From Archangium gephyra (lineage in GTDB: Bacteria; Myxococcota; Myxococcia; Myxococcales; Myxococcaceae), in assembly GCA_003243425.1 (NCBI GenBank), contig QFQP01000011.1, positions 186,001-250,000 on the forward strand: 64,000 nt of DNA, in the 5' to 3' direction. Both the position numbers and the translations under genes were made by a program. The notes beneath the pieces were generated by a model. It worked only from the letters and a program-made list of their open reading frames with translations, searched no databases and had not been told where the DNA came from. How positions within the stretch are numbered: position 1 is the stretch's first letter; every line of letters starts with the position of its first letter. Positions 54,684-62,900 of this stretch are shown piece by piece.

Positions 54684-55580
54684 CTACGACAACAGGTGCC
54701 ACCAGACGGGCACCGTCACCAGCGACAGGGGTACGCCCACCGCGATGAGCGCCGAGGCGAGCCCCGGCTCGAGGTTGTTGTCTGCAGCCACGACACCGGC
54801 GGTCACCATCGGCGCCATCGCCGCCTGCGCCACGATGATTCGCTCCATCGGACCGATGGAGCCGCGCCAGATGAACAGAATCGCCAGCACCATCGCCGGA
54901 GCGAACACCTGCTTCCACGCGAGGCCGATGACCACGCGCCGCACGTTGCCGCGCAGCGATTTCAGATCCAGCACCCAACCCACGCTCGCCAACGCAAGCG
55001 GGCTCAACATGTCGCCCAGTCGCGAGAGCACCGTGTCCAACGCGGCGGGAACTTCGACGCGCGCGAGCACGAGCGCCAGCACCAGCGCCCACATCGCTGG
55101 CGCCTTGAGCACGCGTCTGGCGATGACCGACGCCCCCGCGTTCGAGCCCGCGAGCCACGACGCGAACGGAATGGCGAAGAGAAACAGCGCGACGAACGTG
55201 CCGAGTTGATCGACCACAGACGCCGCGCCCAACGCCTGTTTTCCGCCGAGCGCCTCGATGAGCGGCAGCCCGACGAACGCCGTGTTGCCCATGCCCGCGC
55301 ACAGCACCACCGCGCCCAACGGCCCCGCAGCCGCACCGCGCCTGACCAGCACCACGGCGACCGCCACCGGAATGAGGAACACCAGCCACAACAACAGCGC
55401 GCCACCCAGCAGCGTCACGTCGATGGTCGCCGAGTGAATCGCGCGGAACACCAGCGCCGGGAGCGACACGAACATCACCCAGGCGTTGATGGCGCGATGG
55501 CTGTCTGCCGGGAGCGCGCCGGAGCGTCGCGCGATGAGGCCGACCAGAAAACACAGCACCAGCAACACCAGGTTCGCCAC
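54684..55580 (-). CDS. AEC-family (auxin-efflux-carrier-like) transporter
   Basis: 298 aa with about ten TM segments in two related halves. Landmarks are FVSLPALVFRAI in the first half and the inverted second half beginning PLALASVGWVLDLKSLRG and ending APMVTAGVVAADNN. AEC family transporters move organic anions or malonate-like compounds across the inner membrane. GTG start at 55580, just 18 bases from the divergent small Cys-rich gene, so a shared promoter region is very short. No metabolic neighbour reveals its substrate. Confidence 0.87.
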   Translation of the reverse strand: MANLVLLVLCFLVGLIARRSGALPADSHRAINAWVMFVSLPALVFRAIHSATIDVTLLGGALLLWLVFLIPVAVAVVLVRRGAAAGPLGAVVLCAGMGNTAFVGLPLIEALGGKQALGAASVVDQLGTFVALFLFAIPFASWLAGSNAGASVIARRVLKAPAMWALVLALVLARVEVPAALDTVLSRLGDMLSPLALASVGWVLDLKSLRGNVRRVVIGLAWKQVFAPAMVLAILFIWRGSIGPMERIIVAQAAMAPMVTAGVVAADNNLEPGLASALIAVGVPLSLVTVPVWWHLLS

Positions 55581-55598
55581 GCGCTAGCGTCTACCTCC

Positions 55599-55979
55599 AT
55601 GCTCTGGCTCGCGCTCGCGGTTGTGATGTCGGCTGACGGCGGCACCTGCAGCAAGCGGAGCGACTGCGCGCTCGACGCCGAGACGAAGACCTGTCGGGCT
55701 GCGAAGACGGATTACGACGGAGAAGCGGGACCTCTGCCGAACGGCGGGTCGACCTGCGTCTGCGAGAATTCCGAGTGCAAGCCGTTCACCGTGGAGCCCG
55801 TCGCCTGCAAGACCTGGCGCGACTGCAGCTATTCGACCGAGCCTTTCCTTCGCCCGGTGTCTTCGAAGACGGTGAAACGGCTCCACCCGAAACCGGTGCG
55901 CCCCTGCAGAGACTCGGAGCGCGACGCGGTGTGCGACCCCGACACCAGAACGTGCCGGGTGGTCGCGTGGAAGTGCTGA
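55599..55979 (+). CDS. Small exported Cys-rich protein
   Basis: 126 aa from the ATG at 55599. A short hydrophobic N terminus (LWLALAVVMSADGG) is a possible signal peptide, and the mature part has ten cysteines in patterns such as CSKRSDC, CVCENSEC and CKTWRDC. It is probably a secreted disulfide-stabilised protein. I do not recognise a family. It abuts the convergent small Lys-rich gene with no spacer. Confidence 0.65.
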   Translation: MLWLALAVVMSADGGTCSKRSDCALDAETKTCRAAKTDYDGEAGPLPNGGSTCVCENSECKPFTVEPVACKTWRDCSYSTEPFLRPVSSKTVKRLHPKPVRPCRDSERDAVCDPDTRTCRVVAWKC

Positions 55980-56162
55980 TTACTCCTCGGGGATAGGCTG
56001 CGGCCCGGGGATGATGTGCGCGATGTCGGGATCGATGGCGTTGGGATCGCGGGGACCCTTCGACTCCTTCTCGGTCTTTCGCTGAGCCGCCTTCGCCGCC
56101 TTTTCCTTCTGGTGCTCCTGACGGGCGAGCTCTTTCTGACGCTTCGACATGCCTGTGAACAT
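55980..56162 (-). CDS. Small charged Lys/Glu-rich protein
   Basis: 60 aa from the ATG at 56162, chosen because AAAGGAGAG lies six bases upstream; an ATG at 56150 (MSKRQKEL) is the alternative. Most of it is a predicted helix (QKELARQEHQKEKAAKAAQR) followed by a Pro-rich tail (IIPGPQPIPEE). Proteins that begin MSKRQKELAR with a similar tail occur in myxobacteria. No enzyme or binding motif is seen. Confidence 0.65.
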   Translation of the reverse strand: MFTGMSKRQKELARQEHQKEKAAKAAQRKTEKESKGPRDPNAIDPDIAHIIPGPQPIPEE

Positions 56163-56201
56163 GAGCAACTCTCCTTTACGTAAAGTGGGACATCAGGGCT
56201 T

Positions 56202-57380
56202 CTATCTCAGAGTGGTCAGCAGCCCAACCACCGCTTCGGCATACAGCCCTGCCCGTTTGGTGCCGAAATACGGGTACTTAGCGAGCGCTTCGACGCTCTC
56301 GGGTGGATTGACTGACAAGTCCGCCACCAGGCTGTTTGGCAATACCACGGAAGGCGCCACTTTCCGCTCAGTTGCCGTCTTCTTGCGCCACTCCATCAGC
56401 GCTTCTTCGCGCTTCTTCCGCTTCGGGTCGCGGTCGCGCTTCTCGTCGGGCATCGGCAGCGCGCCGGACTGCACGTCGGTCACCACCTTCGCCAGCAGCG
56501 CCATCACCTCGTCGCCGTGGGCGCGCACAAAGGCACCGCGCACGCCCTCGAGCTTCGCCATGTGACGCAGATCGGTGGGGTGCTTGGTCGAGAGCGCGCT
56601 CAGCGCCATGTTCGACAGCATGCGGCCCATGGGCACATCTTCGGCTTCGGCCCACTCCATGCGCTTCTTGTGGAGCGCGTGCGCCGAGTGCCACGCGACG
56701 GCGAACTGCTCTTTCGACAGGCCCTGACGCTGCAGCTTGGGCTGAAAATCGGCGACCGGGTCGGGCCGCGCCTGCGCCTCGTCGCACATGCGATCGCAGT
56801 CGAGCTGCACCTCCTCGAGGATGCCGGCGGTCTCGCACGCTTCGCGCACCCAGCGGCCGACTTCGCAGAGGTAGCGAACGTCGTCGGCGATGTACTCGCG
56901 CAGCTCCGGGGGCAGCGGGCGACGGCTGAAGTCGGCCTGCTGATGTTCCTTCTTCAGCGTCGCCGAGAGCTTCTCGCGCACCAGGTCGACGAGGCCGACC
57001 TTCGGCCAGTTGAGCAACGTCGCCGCGCGATGCGTGTCGAACAGACCACGCACCCGAACGCCCTGTTCAGCGAGGTACTGCAGGTCACCCTGCGCCGCGT
57101 GAAAGAACTTGGTGATGGCGGGGTTGCCGAACACGTCTTGCAGCGCGCCGGGTGACACCCCGGGCACCAACGTGTCGAGCAGGAAGATGTCGTGGTCGGT
57201 GCCGAGCTGCACGAAGCACAGCCGCGCGCGGAAGTGGTGCATCGAGTCGGCCTCGACGTCGACCGCCAACTCGGAAACTGCGCTCACGACAGAGCGAACG
57301 CGCTCGAGCTGCGCCGCCTCCGTGACATCGACTGCACTCGCGGGAATCGGCACGGAGTCGCCACTAGCAAGAACCTCCAT
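56202..57380 (-). CDS. rnd: Ribonuclease D
   Basis: 392 aa. The DEDDy exonuclease motifs are visible: DVEADS (Exo I), HAAQGDLQYL (Exo II) and YIADDVRYL (Exo III). The C-terminal part is helical, fitting the HRDC repeats of RNase D, and contains a basic KKREEALMEWRKK stretch. The enzyme trims the 3' ends of stable RNA precursors such as tRNA. It starts 21 bases from the divergent ttcA gene, another tRNA-related enzyme, so the two may share regulation. Confidence 0.9.
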   Translation of the reverse strand: MEVLASGDSVPIPASAVDVTEAAQLERVRSVVSAVSELAVDVEADSMHHFRARLCFVQLGTDHDIFLLDTLVPGVSPGALQDVFGNPAITKFFHAAQGDLQYLAEQGVRVRGLFDTHRAATLLNWPKVGLVDLVREKLSATLKKEHQQADFSRRPLPPELREYIADDVRYLCEVGRWVREACETAGILEEVQLDCDRMCDEAQARPDPVADFQPKLQRQGLSKEQFAVAWHSAHALHKKRMEWAEAEDVPMGRMLSNMALSALSTKHPTDLRHMAKLEGVRGAFVRAHGDEVMALLAKVVTDVQSGALPMPDEKRDRDPKRKKREEALMEWRKKTATERKVAPSVVLPNSLVADLSVNPPESVEALAKYPYFGTKRAGLYAEAVVGLLTTLR

Positions 57381-57401
57381 GATGGGCTACGGCGCGCGCG
57401 C

Positions 57402-58211
57402 GTGGACGAGCTCAACCGACTCGAAAAATCGCTGCTCCAGCACGTCGGCAAGGCCGTGCACGACTTCGGTCTCATCGAAGACGGCGACCGCATCATGGTG
57501 GCCATCTCGGGCGGCAAAGACTCGTACTCGATGCTGCACCTGCTCCGGCAACTGCAGCGCCGCGCGCCGGTGAAGTTCGAGCTCGTCGCGGTGAACCTCG
57601 ACCAGGGTCACCCCGGCTTTCCGTCAGACATGCTGCGCGGCTGGCTCGAGAAGAACGAGTACCCGTACCGGCTGCTGAAGGAAGACACGTACAGCATCGT
57701 GCTCGACAAGCTCAAACCCGGGCAGACGCAGTGCAGCCTCTGCTCGCGCCTGCGCCGCGGCATTCTGTACACCGCGGCCGTCGACATGGGCTGCACCAAG
57801 ATCGCGCTCGGGCACCACCGCGACGATCTCATTCACACCTTCCTGCTCAACCAGTTCTTCGCGGGCACCACGGCGACCATGCCGCCGAAGCTCAAGAGCA
57901 ACGACGGCCGCAACACCGTCATTCGCCCGCTCGCGTACGCGCCGGAGACCGAGATCGCGCGCTTCGCCGAGCTGATGGAGTTCCCCATCATCCCCTGCGA
58001 CCTGTGTGGCTCGCAGGAGAACCTCCAGCGCAAGCGCGTGAAGCGGCTGGTGGACGACCTGTCGAAGGAAATTCCCATGCTGCGCAGCTCGCTGCTGTCG
58101 GCCATGGGCAACCTGCACACCTCGCATCTGCTCGACCAGAAGTTGTGGAGCGAACCGAGCGAAGGTGGCGAACTCGTGCAGCTCAAACGGAGATCCGACG
58201 ATGCCGCGTGA
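57402..58211 (+). CDS. ttcA: tRNA 2-thiocytidine synthetase
   Basis: 269 aa from the GTG at 57402 (an upstream start would run into rnd). It thiolates cytidine 32 in tRNA. The PP-loop is SGGKDS (36-41), and the iron-sulfur cluster ligands are Cys111 and Cys114 (QCSLC) plus CDLC at 199-202. The following GHHRDDLIHTFLLN is the TtcA signature. The divergent gene is rnd, another tRNA enzyme. The 3' end overlaps the TerB-like gene by 11 bases. Confidence 0.92.
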   Translation: MDELNRLEKSLLQHVGKAVHDFGLIEDGDRIMVAISGGKDSYSMLHLLRQLQRRAPVKFELVAVNLDQGHPGFPSDMLRGWLEKNEYPYRLLKEDTYSIVLDKLKPGQTQCSLCSRLRRGILYTAAVDMGCTKIALGHHRDDLIHTFLLNQFFAGTTATMPPKLKSNDGRNTVIRPLAYAPETEIARFAELMEFPIIPCDLCGSQENLQRKRVKRLVDDLSKEIPMLRSSLLSAMGNLHTSHLLDQKLWSEPSEGGELVQLKRRSDDAA

Positions 58212-59028
58212 CGCAATCGCTCAGGCCCGCAGAGATAGAAACGCCGCGCTGGTCGACGCCATGTTGTTGGCCGCCACCGCCGACGGCGACATCGGCAAGG
58301 TCGAGCTGAACCAGCTGCTCAAGCGCGTGCTCGAGCGCCCCGAGTTCGAAGGCGTGTCGGCCGACGAGCTGTCGATTCTCATCGAGGCCGCGGCGCGCCG
58401 GCTCTCGCGTGCGCGCGACCTCGAGGACATTCTTCGCCAGTTGAAGGAGCGGCTGCCCGAGCACCGCAACCGCCTGCTGGCCTTCGGCATGGCCTCAGCC
58501 GTGGCGCTCGCCGACCGGCACGCCACGCGTGACGAACTGGGCCTGCTCAAGTCGTTCCAGCAGTCCTTCGGGTTGTCGGAAGACGAAGTGGCGCGCGTGT
58601 TCGTGGCCGTCGAAGCCGGGGCTCCGTTGAGCGAAGCGCTCGGTGAGCCCGTCGAGCAGCTGTTCGCCGAGACGATGGTGCTGGTCTCGCTCGCCGACGG
58701 CGCCGTGCAGCCCGCCGAAGTCGAGGTGATGCTCGAGAACCTCGCCGGCAACCCGGTGTTCGGCCAGAGCACCTACGAGAACGCGCGCATTCACCTCCGC
58801 GACGCGTTCGACAACGTGCGCCAGCACGGCCTCCCGGAGCGCCTCACCGCGCTGGCCCGCGGCCTGGCGACGCACAAGCAGCGCACGCAGGCCTTCCAGC
58901 TCGCCGCGCGCATCGCCTACTCGAAGGGCGGCAAGCCCTCGTCACAGGAGCTGCAGGTGCTCGAGCTGCTGCAGGCGACGTTCGGGCTGTCCGACGCCGA
59001 AGCCGCGCGACTCTCGATGGAGGGGTGA
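58201..59028 (+). CDS. TerB-like two-repeat protein
   Basis: 275 aa from the ATG at 58201. Two helical units of about 120 residues are seen, each with the pattern LLAATADGDIGKVELNQL or VSLADGAVQPAEVEVML, that is an LxxxADGxxxxxE motif characteristic of TerB-like domains. In other systems TerB proteins bind metal or act as scaffold in tellurite-resistance and stress complexes. The start overlaps the end of ttcA, and the stop is one base before a PhnD-like gene. No other tellurite gene is present. Confidence 0.75.
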   Translation: MPRDAIAQARRDRNAALVDAMLLAATADGDIGKVELNQLLKRVLERPEFEGVSADELSILIEAAARRLSRARDLEDILRQLKERLPEHRNRLLAFGMASAVALADRHATRDELGLLKSFQQSFGLSEDEVARVFVAVEAGAPLSEALGEPVEQLFAETMVLVSLADGAVQPAEVEVMLENLAGNPVFGQSTYENARIHLRDAFDNVRQHGLPERLTALARGLATHKQRTQAFQLAARIAYSKGGKPSSQELQVLELLQATFGLSDAEAARLSMEG

Positions 59029-59029
59029 C

Positions 59030-59836
59030 GTGACCCGCCCTGCCCGCACCTCCGTTCGCTTCGCGTTGCCGTCGACGCTGGGCCCCGGCGCCCAGGAACG
59101 CGCCACGCAGCTGCAGCAGTTGCTCACCACCGCGCTGGGCCGTGAGACGGAGGTCGTCGTGGGCGCGACCTACGAGCAGCTCGCGCGCGAGTTGCTCGCG
59201 GGCAAGGTCGACGCGGCGTGGGCGCCCCCGTTCGTGTGTGCGCGCATCGAAGCCATGGGCGTGCGCGTGCTGGTGCGCGGCGTTCGCAACGGCGCTTCGG
59301 TGTACCGCGCGGCGCTGCTGACGAAGGCCAGCTCCACGTTGACCGTGCCGCAGCTCAAGGGCACCACCGCAGCGTGGACAGACCGCGATTCCGTCGGCGG
59401 CTACCTCCTTCCCATGGCGTGGCTGCGTGAGCAGGGCCTCGACCCGCTCAAGTTGTTCGCCACGCAGCACTTCGTGGGCAGCTACCGCCAGGCGCTCGAG
59501 GCCGTGTTGAGCGGCAAGGCCGAGGTGACCAGCGTGTTCGCGCCGGCGGGCCGCGCAGGTCAGGCCGACGCCACCGGTGTAGGTGAGCTGTGGCCGGAAA
59601 AGCAGAACGAGTTCCGCGTGCTGGGCTTCACCGACGAAGCGCCGAACGACGGCGTGGCGGTGTCGATGAGCGCACCGGCGCAGGTGGTCACCGAGCTCGA
59701 AAAGACGCTCCTTTCCCTTCAGCAGAGCGAGGCTGGCCAGCAGCTGCTGCGCGACTGTTTCCACGCCGAGCGCTTCGAGTTGGCGCCGCGCATGGGCTAC
59801 CGCGCGCTGTACCGCGTGGCGCTGGCGAGCCTGTAA
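59030..59836 (+). CDS. PhnD-like substrate-binding domain, cytoplasmic
   Basis: 268 aa, GTG start at 59030. It resembles the periplasmic phosphonate/phosphate-binding PhnD fold: FALPSTLGPG at the beginning, GKVDAAWAPPFVCARIEA, the TDRDSVGGYLLPMAWL hinge and the ending QLLRDCFHAERFELAP. It lacks a signal peptide and no ABC transporter genes lie nearby. It may be a soluble sensor or an enzyme-like binding domain. It follows the TerB-like gene with one base between, so they are probably co-transcribed. Confidence 0.72.
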   Translation: MTRPARTSVRFALPSTLGPGAQERATQLQQLLTTALGRETEVVVGATYEQLARELLAGKVDAAWAPPFVCARIEAMGVRVLVRGVRNGASVYRAALLTKASSTLTVPQLKGTTAAWTDRDSVGGYLLPMAWLREQGLDPLKLFATQHFVGSYRQALEAVLSGKAEVTSVFAPAGRAGQADATGVGELWPEKQNEFRVLGFTDEAPNDGVAVSMSAPAQVVTELEKTLLSLQQSEAGQQLLRDCFHAERFELAPRMGYRALYRVALASL

Positions 59837-59930
59837 GTCGGCGCTCGCGAGCCCGGGTCGATACCCACCTCAGCGTCGGCGAAGACCCGGATCAGAATCC
59901 CTGAGTCCCGAGCGAACCCGGGTTGGTCGT

Positions 59931-59946
59931 GCCCTTGCACAAGGGC
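59931..59946. promoter_or_regulatory. Perfect inverted repeat before the giant surface protein
   Basis: GCCCTTG-CA-CAAGGGC is a perfect 16-base palindrome at 59931-59946, directly before the ribosome binding site (CGGAG) and 7 bases from the ATG at 59953. It may be an operator or act by folding in the leader. Confidence 0.4.
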
Positions 59947-59952
59947 CGGAGC

Positions 59953-62900
59953 ATGCGCCTCCCACTCGCTCTCGCCGCAACGTTGGTGTTCGCCGCGTCG
60001 TGCTCCCCGGAAGCAGAAGACGCAGTTGCTCCGAAGCAGGCAGTGGCGAAGGTGCGCGAGCCGCTCACCACCGTCGCCAGCTACGACTTCGAAGGAGGCC
60101 TCAGCGGTTGGACCGCGGCGGCCACCAGCGGCACGTGCACCTGGCAGGTGCTGACCAACCCGCAGACCCTGTCGGTGAGCACGGCGCTCAACCCGTTCTC
60201 GGTCACGCTGGCCGACACCGGCGCACACCTCGCGCCGCCCACGGGCTCGAAGGTCATCTGGTTCGGCCACACGGCGAACGGGACCTTCGTCGGCAACCCG
60301 TACCCTGCGCAGAGCGCGAAGAACGGCGGCTCGTCGGCGGCGGTGCAGACCGGCACCATCACCTCGCCGGTGTTCTCGCTCACGGGCGCGACGAAGGCGC
60401 AGCTCGACTTCGACAGCTGGTGGGAGATCGAAGGCACGGCCGCCGCTTCGTACGACCTGATGACGGTGCTGGTGTCGACCAACGGCACCACGTTCACGCA
60501 GCTGGCGAAGCTGAACCCTTCGTTCGCGGCCGCGCAGCCGGCTGACGCGGCGTACAGCTCGGGCGGCCCCGCGGCGCCTCCCGTGTGGCGTCACTACGTC
60601 TACGACCTGAGCGCCTACGCGGGGCAGGCCACGGTCTACGTGCGCTTCATGTTCGACTCGCGCGACACCTCGTACAACGCCTTCCGCAGCTTCACCGTCG
60701 ACAACGTGGTGATCGGCAAGGGCAACGCGCTCGACGCGCCGGTCATCACCAGCGTCGAACCGAACATCGCCACCGCCAACGACCTGGTCAGCATCAACGG
60801 CTCGGGCTTCCTGGGTGGCGCGGTGTTCACGATCGGGACCACCACCATCACCGCGGCGAACATCACGCAGTTCGGCGCCAACGCGGTCATCTTCAAGGTG
60901 CCGACGATGACGGCGGGCACCTACCCGGTGAAGGTCACCAACCCCGACGGTCAGACCTTCACGCTGGCCAACGGCTTCACGTACTCGTCGACCGCGTCGC
61001 CCACCATCTCGTCCATCTCGCCGGCGACCGCGAACGTCAATCAGGCGCAGAGCACCATCATCACCGGCAGCAACTTCGTGAACGGCGCCACGGTGATGAT
61101 CGGCGGCACGGCGGCCTCGTCGGTCATCTGGAACAGCGCCACGCAGCTCACGGTGATGGTGCCGGCCCTCGCGGCGGGCACGTACAACGTCGAGGTCACC
61201 AACCCCTCGGGCCAGTCGGGCACGAAGTTCGCGGCGTACACGGTCGCCGACACCTCGACGATTTCCCTCACCGCGCCCAACGGCGGGCAGGTCTGGCAGG
61301 CGGGCACTTCGCAGAACATCACGTGGACGCAGAGCGGTGGCTCGAAGGTCAACATCGCGCTGTACAAGAACGGCGTCTTCGTCGGCGACATCGCCACCAA
61401 CGTCACCGCGTCGGCCGGCACGTACACCTGGGCGATCCCTGCGACGACCGCGGCTGGCACCGACTACCGCGTGCGCATCTACAACCCGGCGGGCACCACC
61501 ACCGCCACCAGCGCGGCGAACTTCACCATCACCGCGTCGCCGGCGATTCCCACGACGATCTCGCTGACCAGCTCGGTGAACCCCTCGAGCGTCGGCCAGG
61601 CGGTCACCTTCACGGCCACGTTCTCGCCGTCGAGCGTGCTCGGCACCGTGACCTTCACCGTCGATGGCGCGACCGTCGGCAGTGCACTGCTGGTCGGAGG
61701 CAACACGGCGAGCAGCCCGGCCATCAGCAGCATGAGCGCGGGCTCACACACCATCACCGCGACGTTCGTGGGCACGCTGCCGTACAACAACTCGTCGACC
61801 AGCATCACCCAGGTCGTCGGCGCCGCGCCGACGGCGAACGCGCAGTCGCGCACCACGGCTGAAGACACGGCGATGAGCGTCACGCTCGCCGCGACCGACC
61901 CCGACAACGGCACGCTCACCTACACGGTGCTCGCCGGCCCCACGAAGGGCTCGCTGTCGGGCACGCCGCCGAACCTCACCTACACGCCGAACGCGAATGC
62001 CAACGGCAGCGACTCGTTCACCTTCAAGGCCAACGACGGCACGTTCGACTCGAACACCGCGACGGTCTCCATCACCATCACGCCGGTGAATGACGCGCCG
62101 GTGGCGAACGCGGCCTCGTTCACGGTGGCGGAAGACGGCACGCTGAACCTCACGCTCTCCGGCACCGACGTCGACGGCGACACGCTGACCTGGACCACCG
62201 CCGCGCCGGCGAATGGAACGCTGAGCGGCACGGGCGCGACTCGGGTGTACACGCCGAACGCGAACTACTTCGGCAGCGACGCGTTCACCTTCACGGTCCA
62301 CGACGGCACCGTGAGCTCGGCTGCGGCGACCATCAGCATCACCGTCACGCCGGTGAACGACGCGCCGGTGGCGATCGCCTCGAGCGCCACCACCGCAGAA
62401 GACACGGCCGTGGCCATCACCCTGCTCGGGAGCGACGTCGATGGTGACGCGCTCACGTACATCGTCGGCTCGCCCGCGCACGGCTCGCTCAGCGGCGCCG
62501 CGCCGAACCTCACCTACACGCCGGCCGCGAACTACTTCGGCAGCGACTCGTTCACGTTCACCGTGAAAGACGCGACGCTCACGTCGGCGCCGGCCACGGT
62601 GACCATCGTGGTGACCGCCGTGAATGACGCGCCCATCGCCAACGCGCAGGCCGTCACCACCGCCGAAGACACGCAGGTGACCATCACGCTCACCGGCAGC
62701 GACGTCGACGGTGACGCGCTGAGCTGGACCGTCGGCACGCCGGCGCACGGCACGCTCAGCGGGTCGGCGCCGAACCTCACGTACACCCCGAACGCGAACT
62801 ACCAGGGCAGCGATTCGTTCACGTTCACGGTCAACGACGGCTCGCTCGCGTCGGCGCCTGCGTCGGTGAGCCTCACGGTGACCTCGGTGAACGACGCTCC

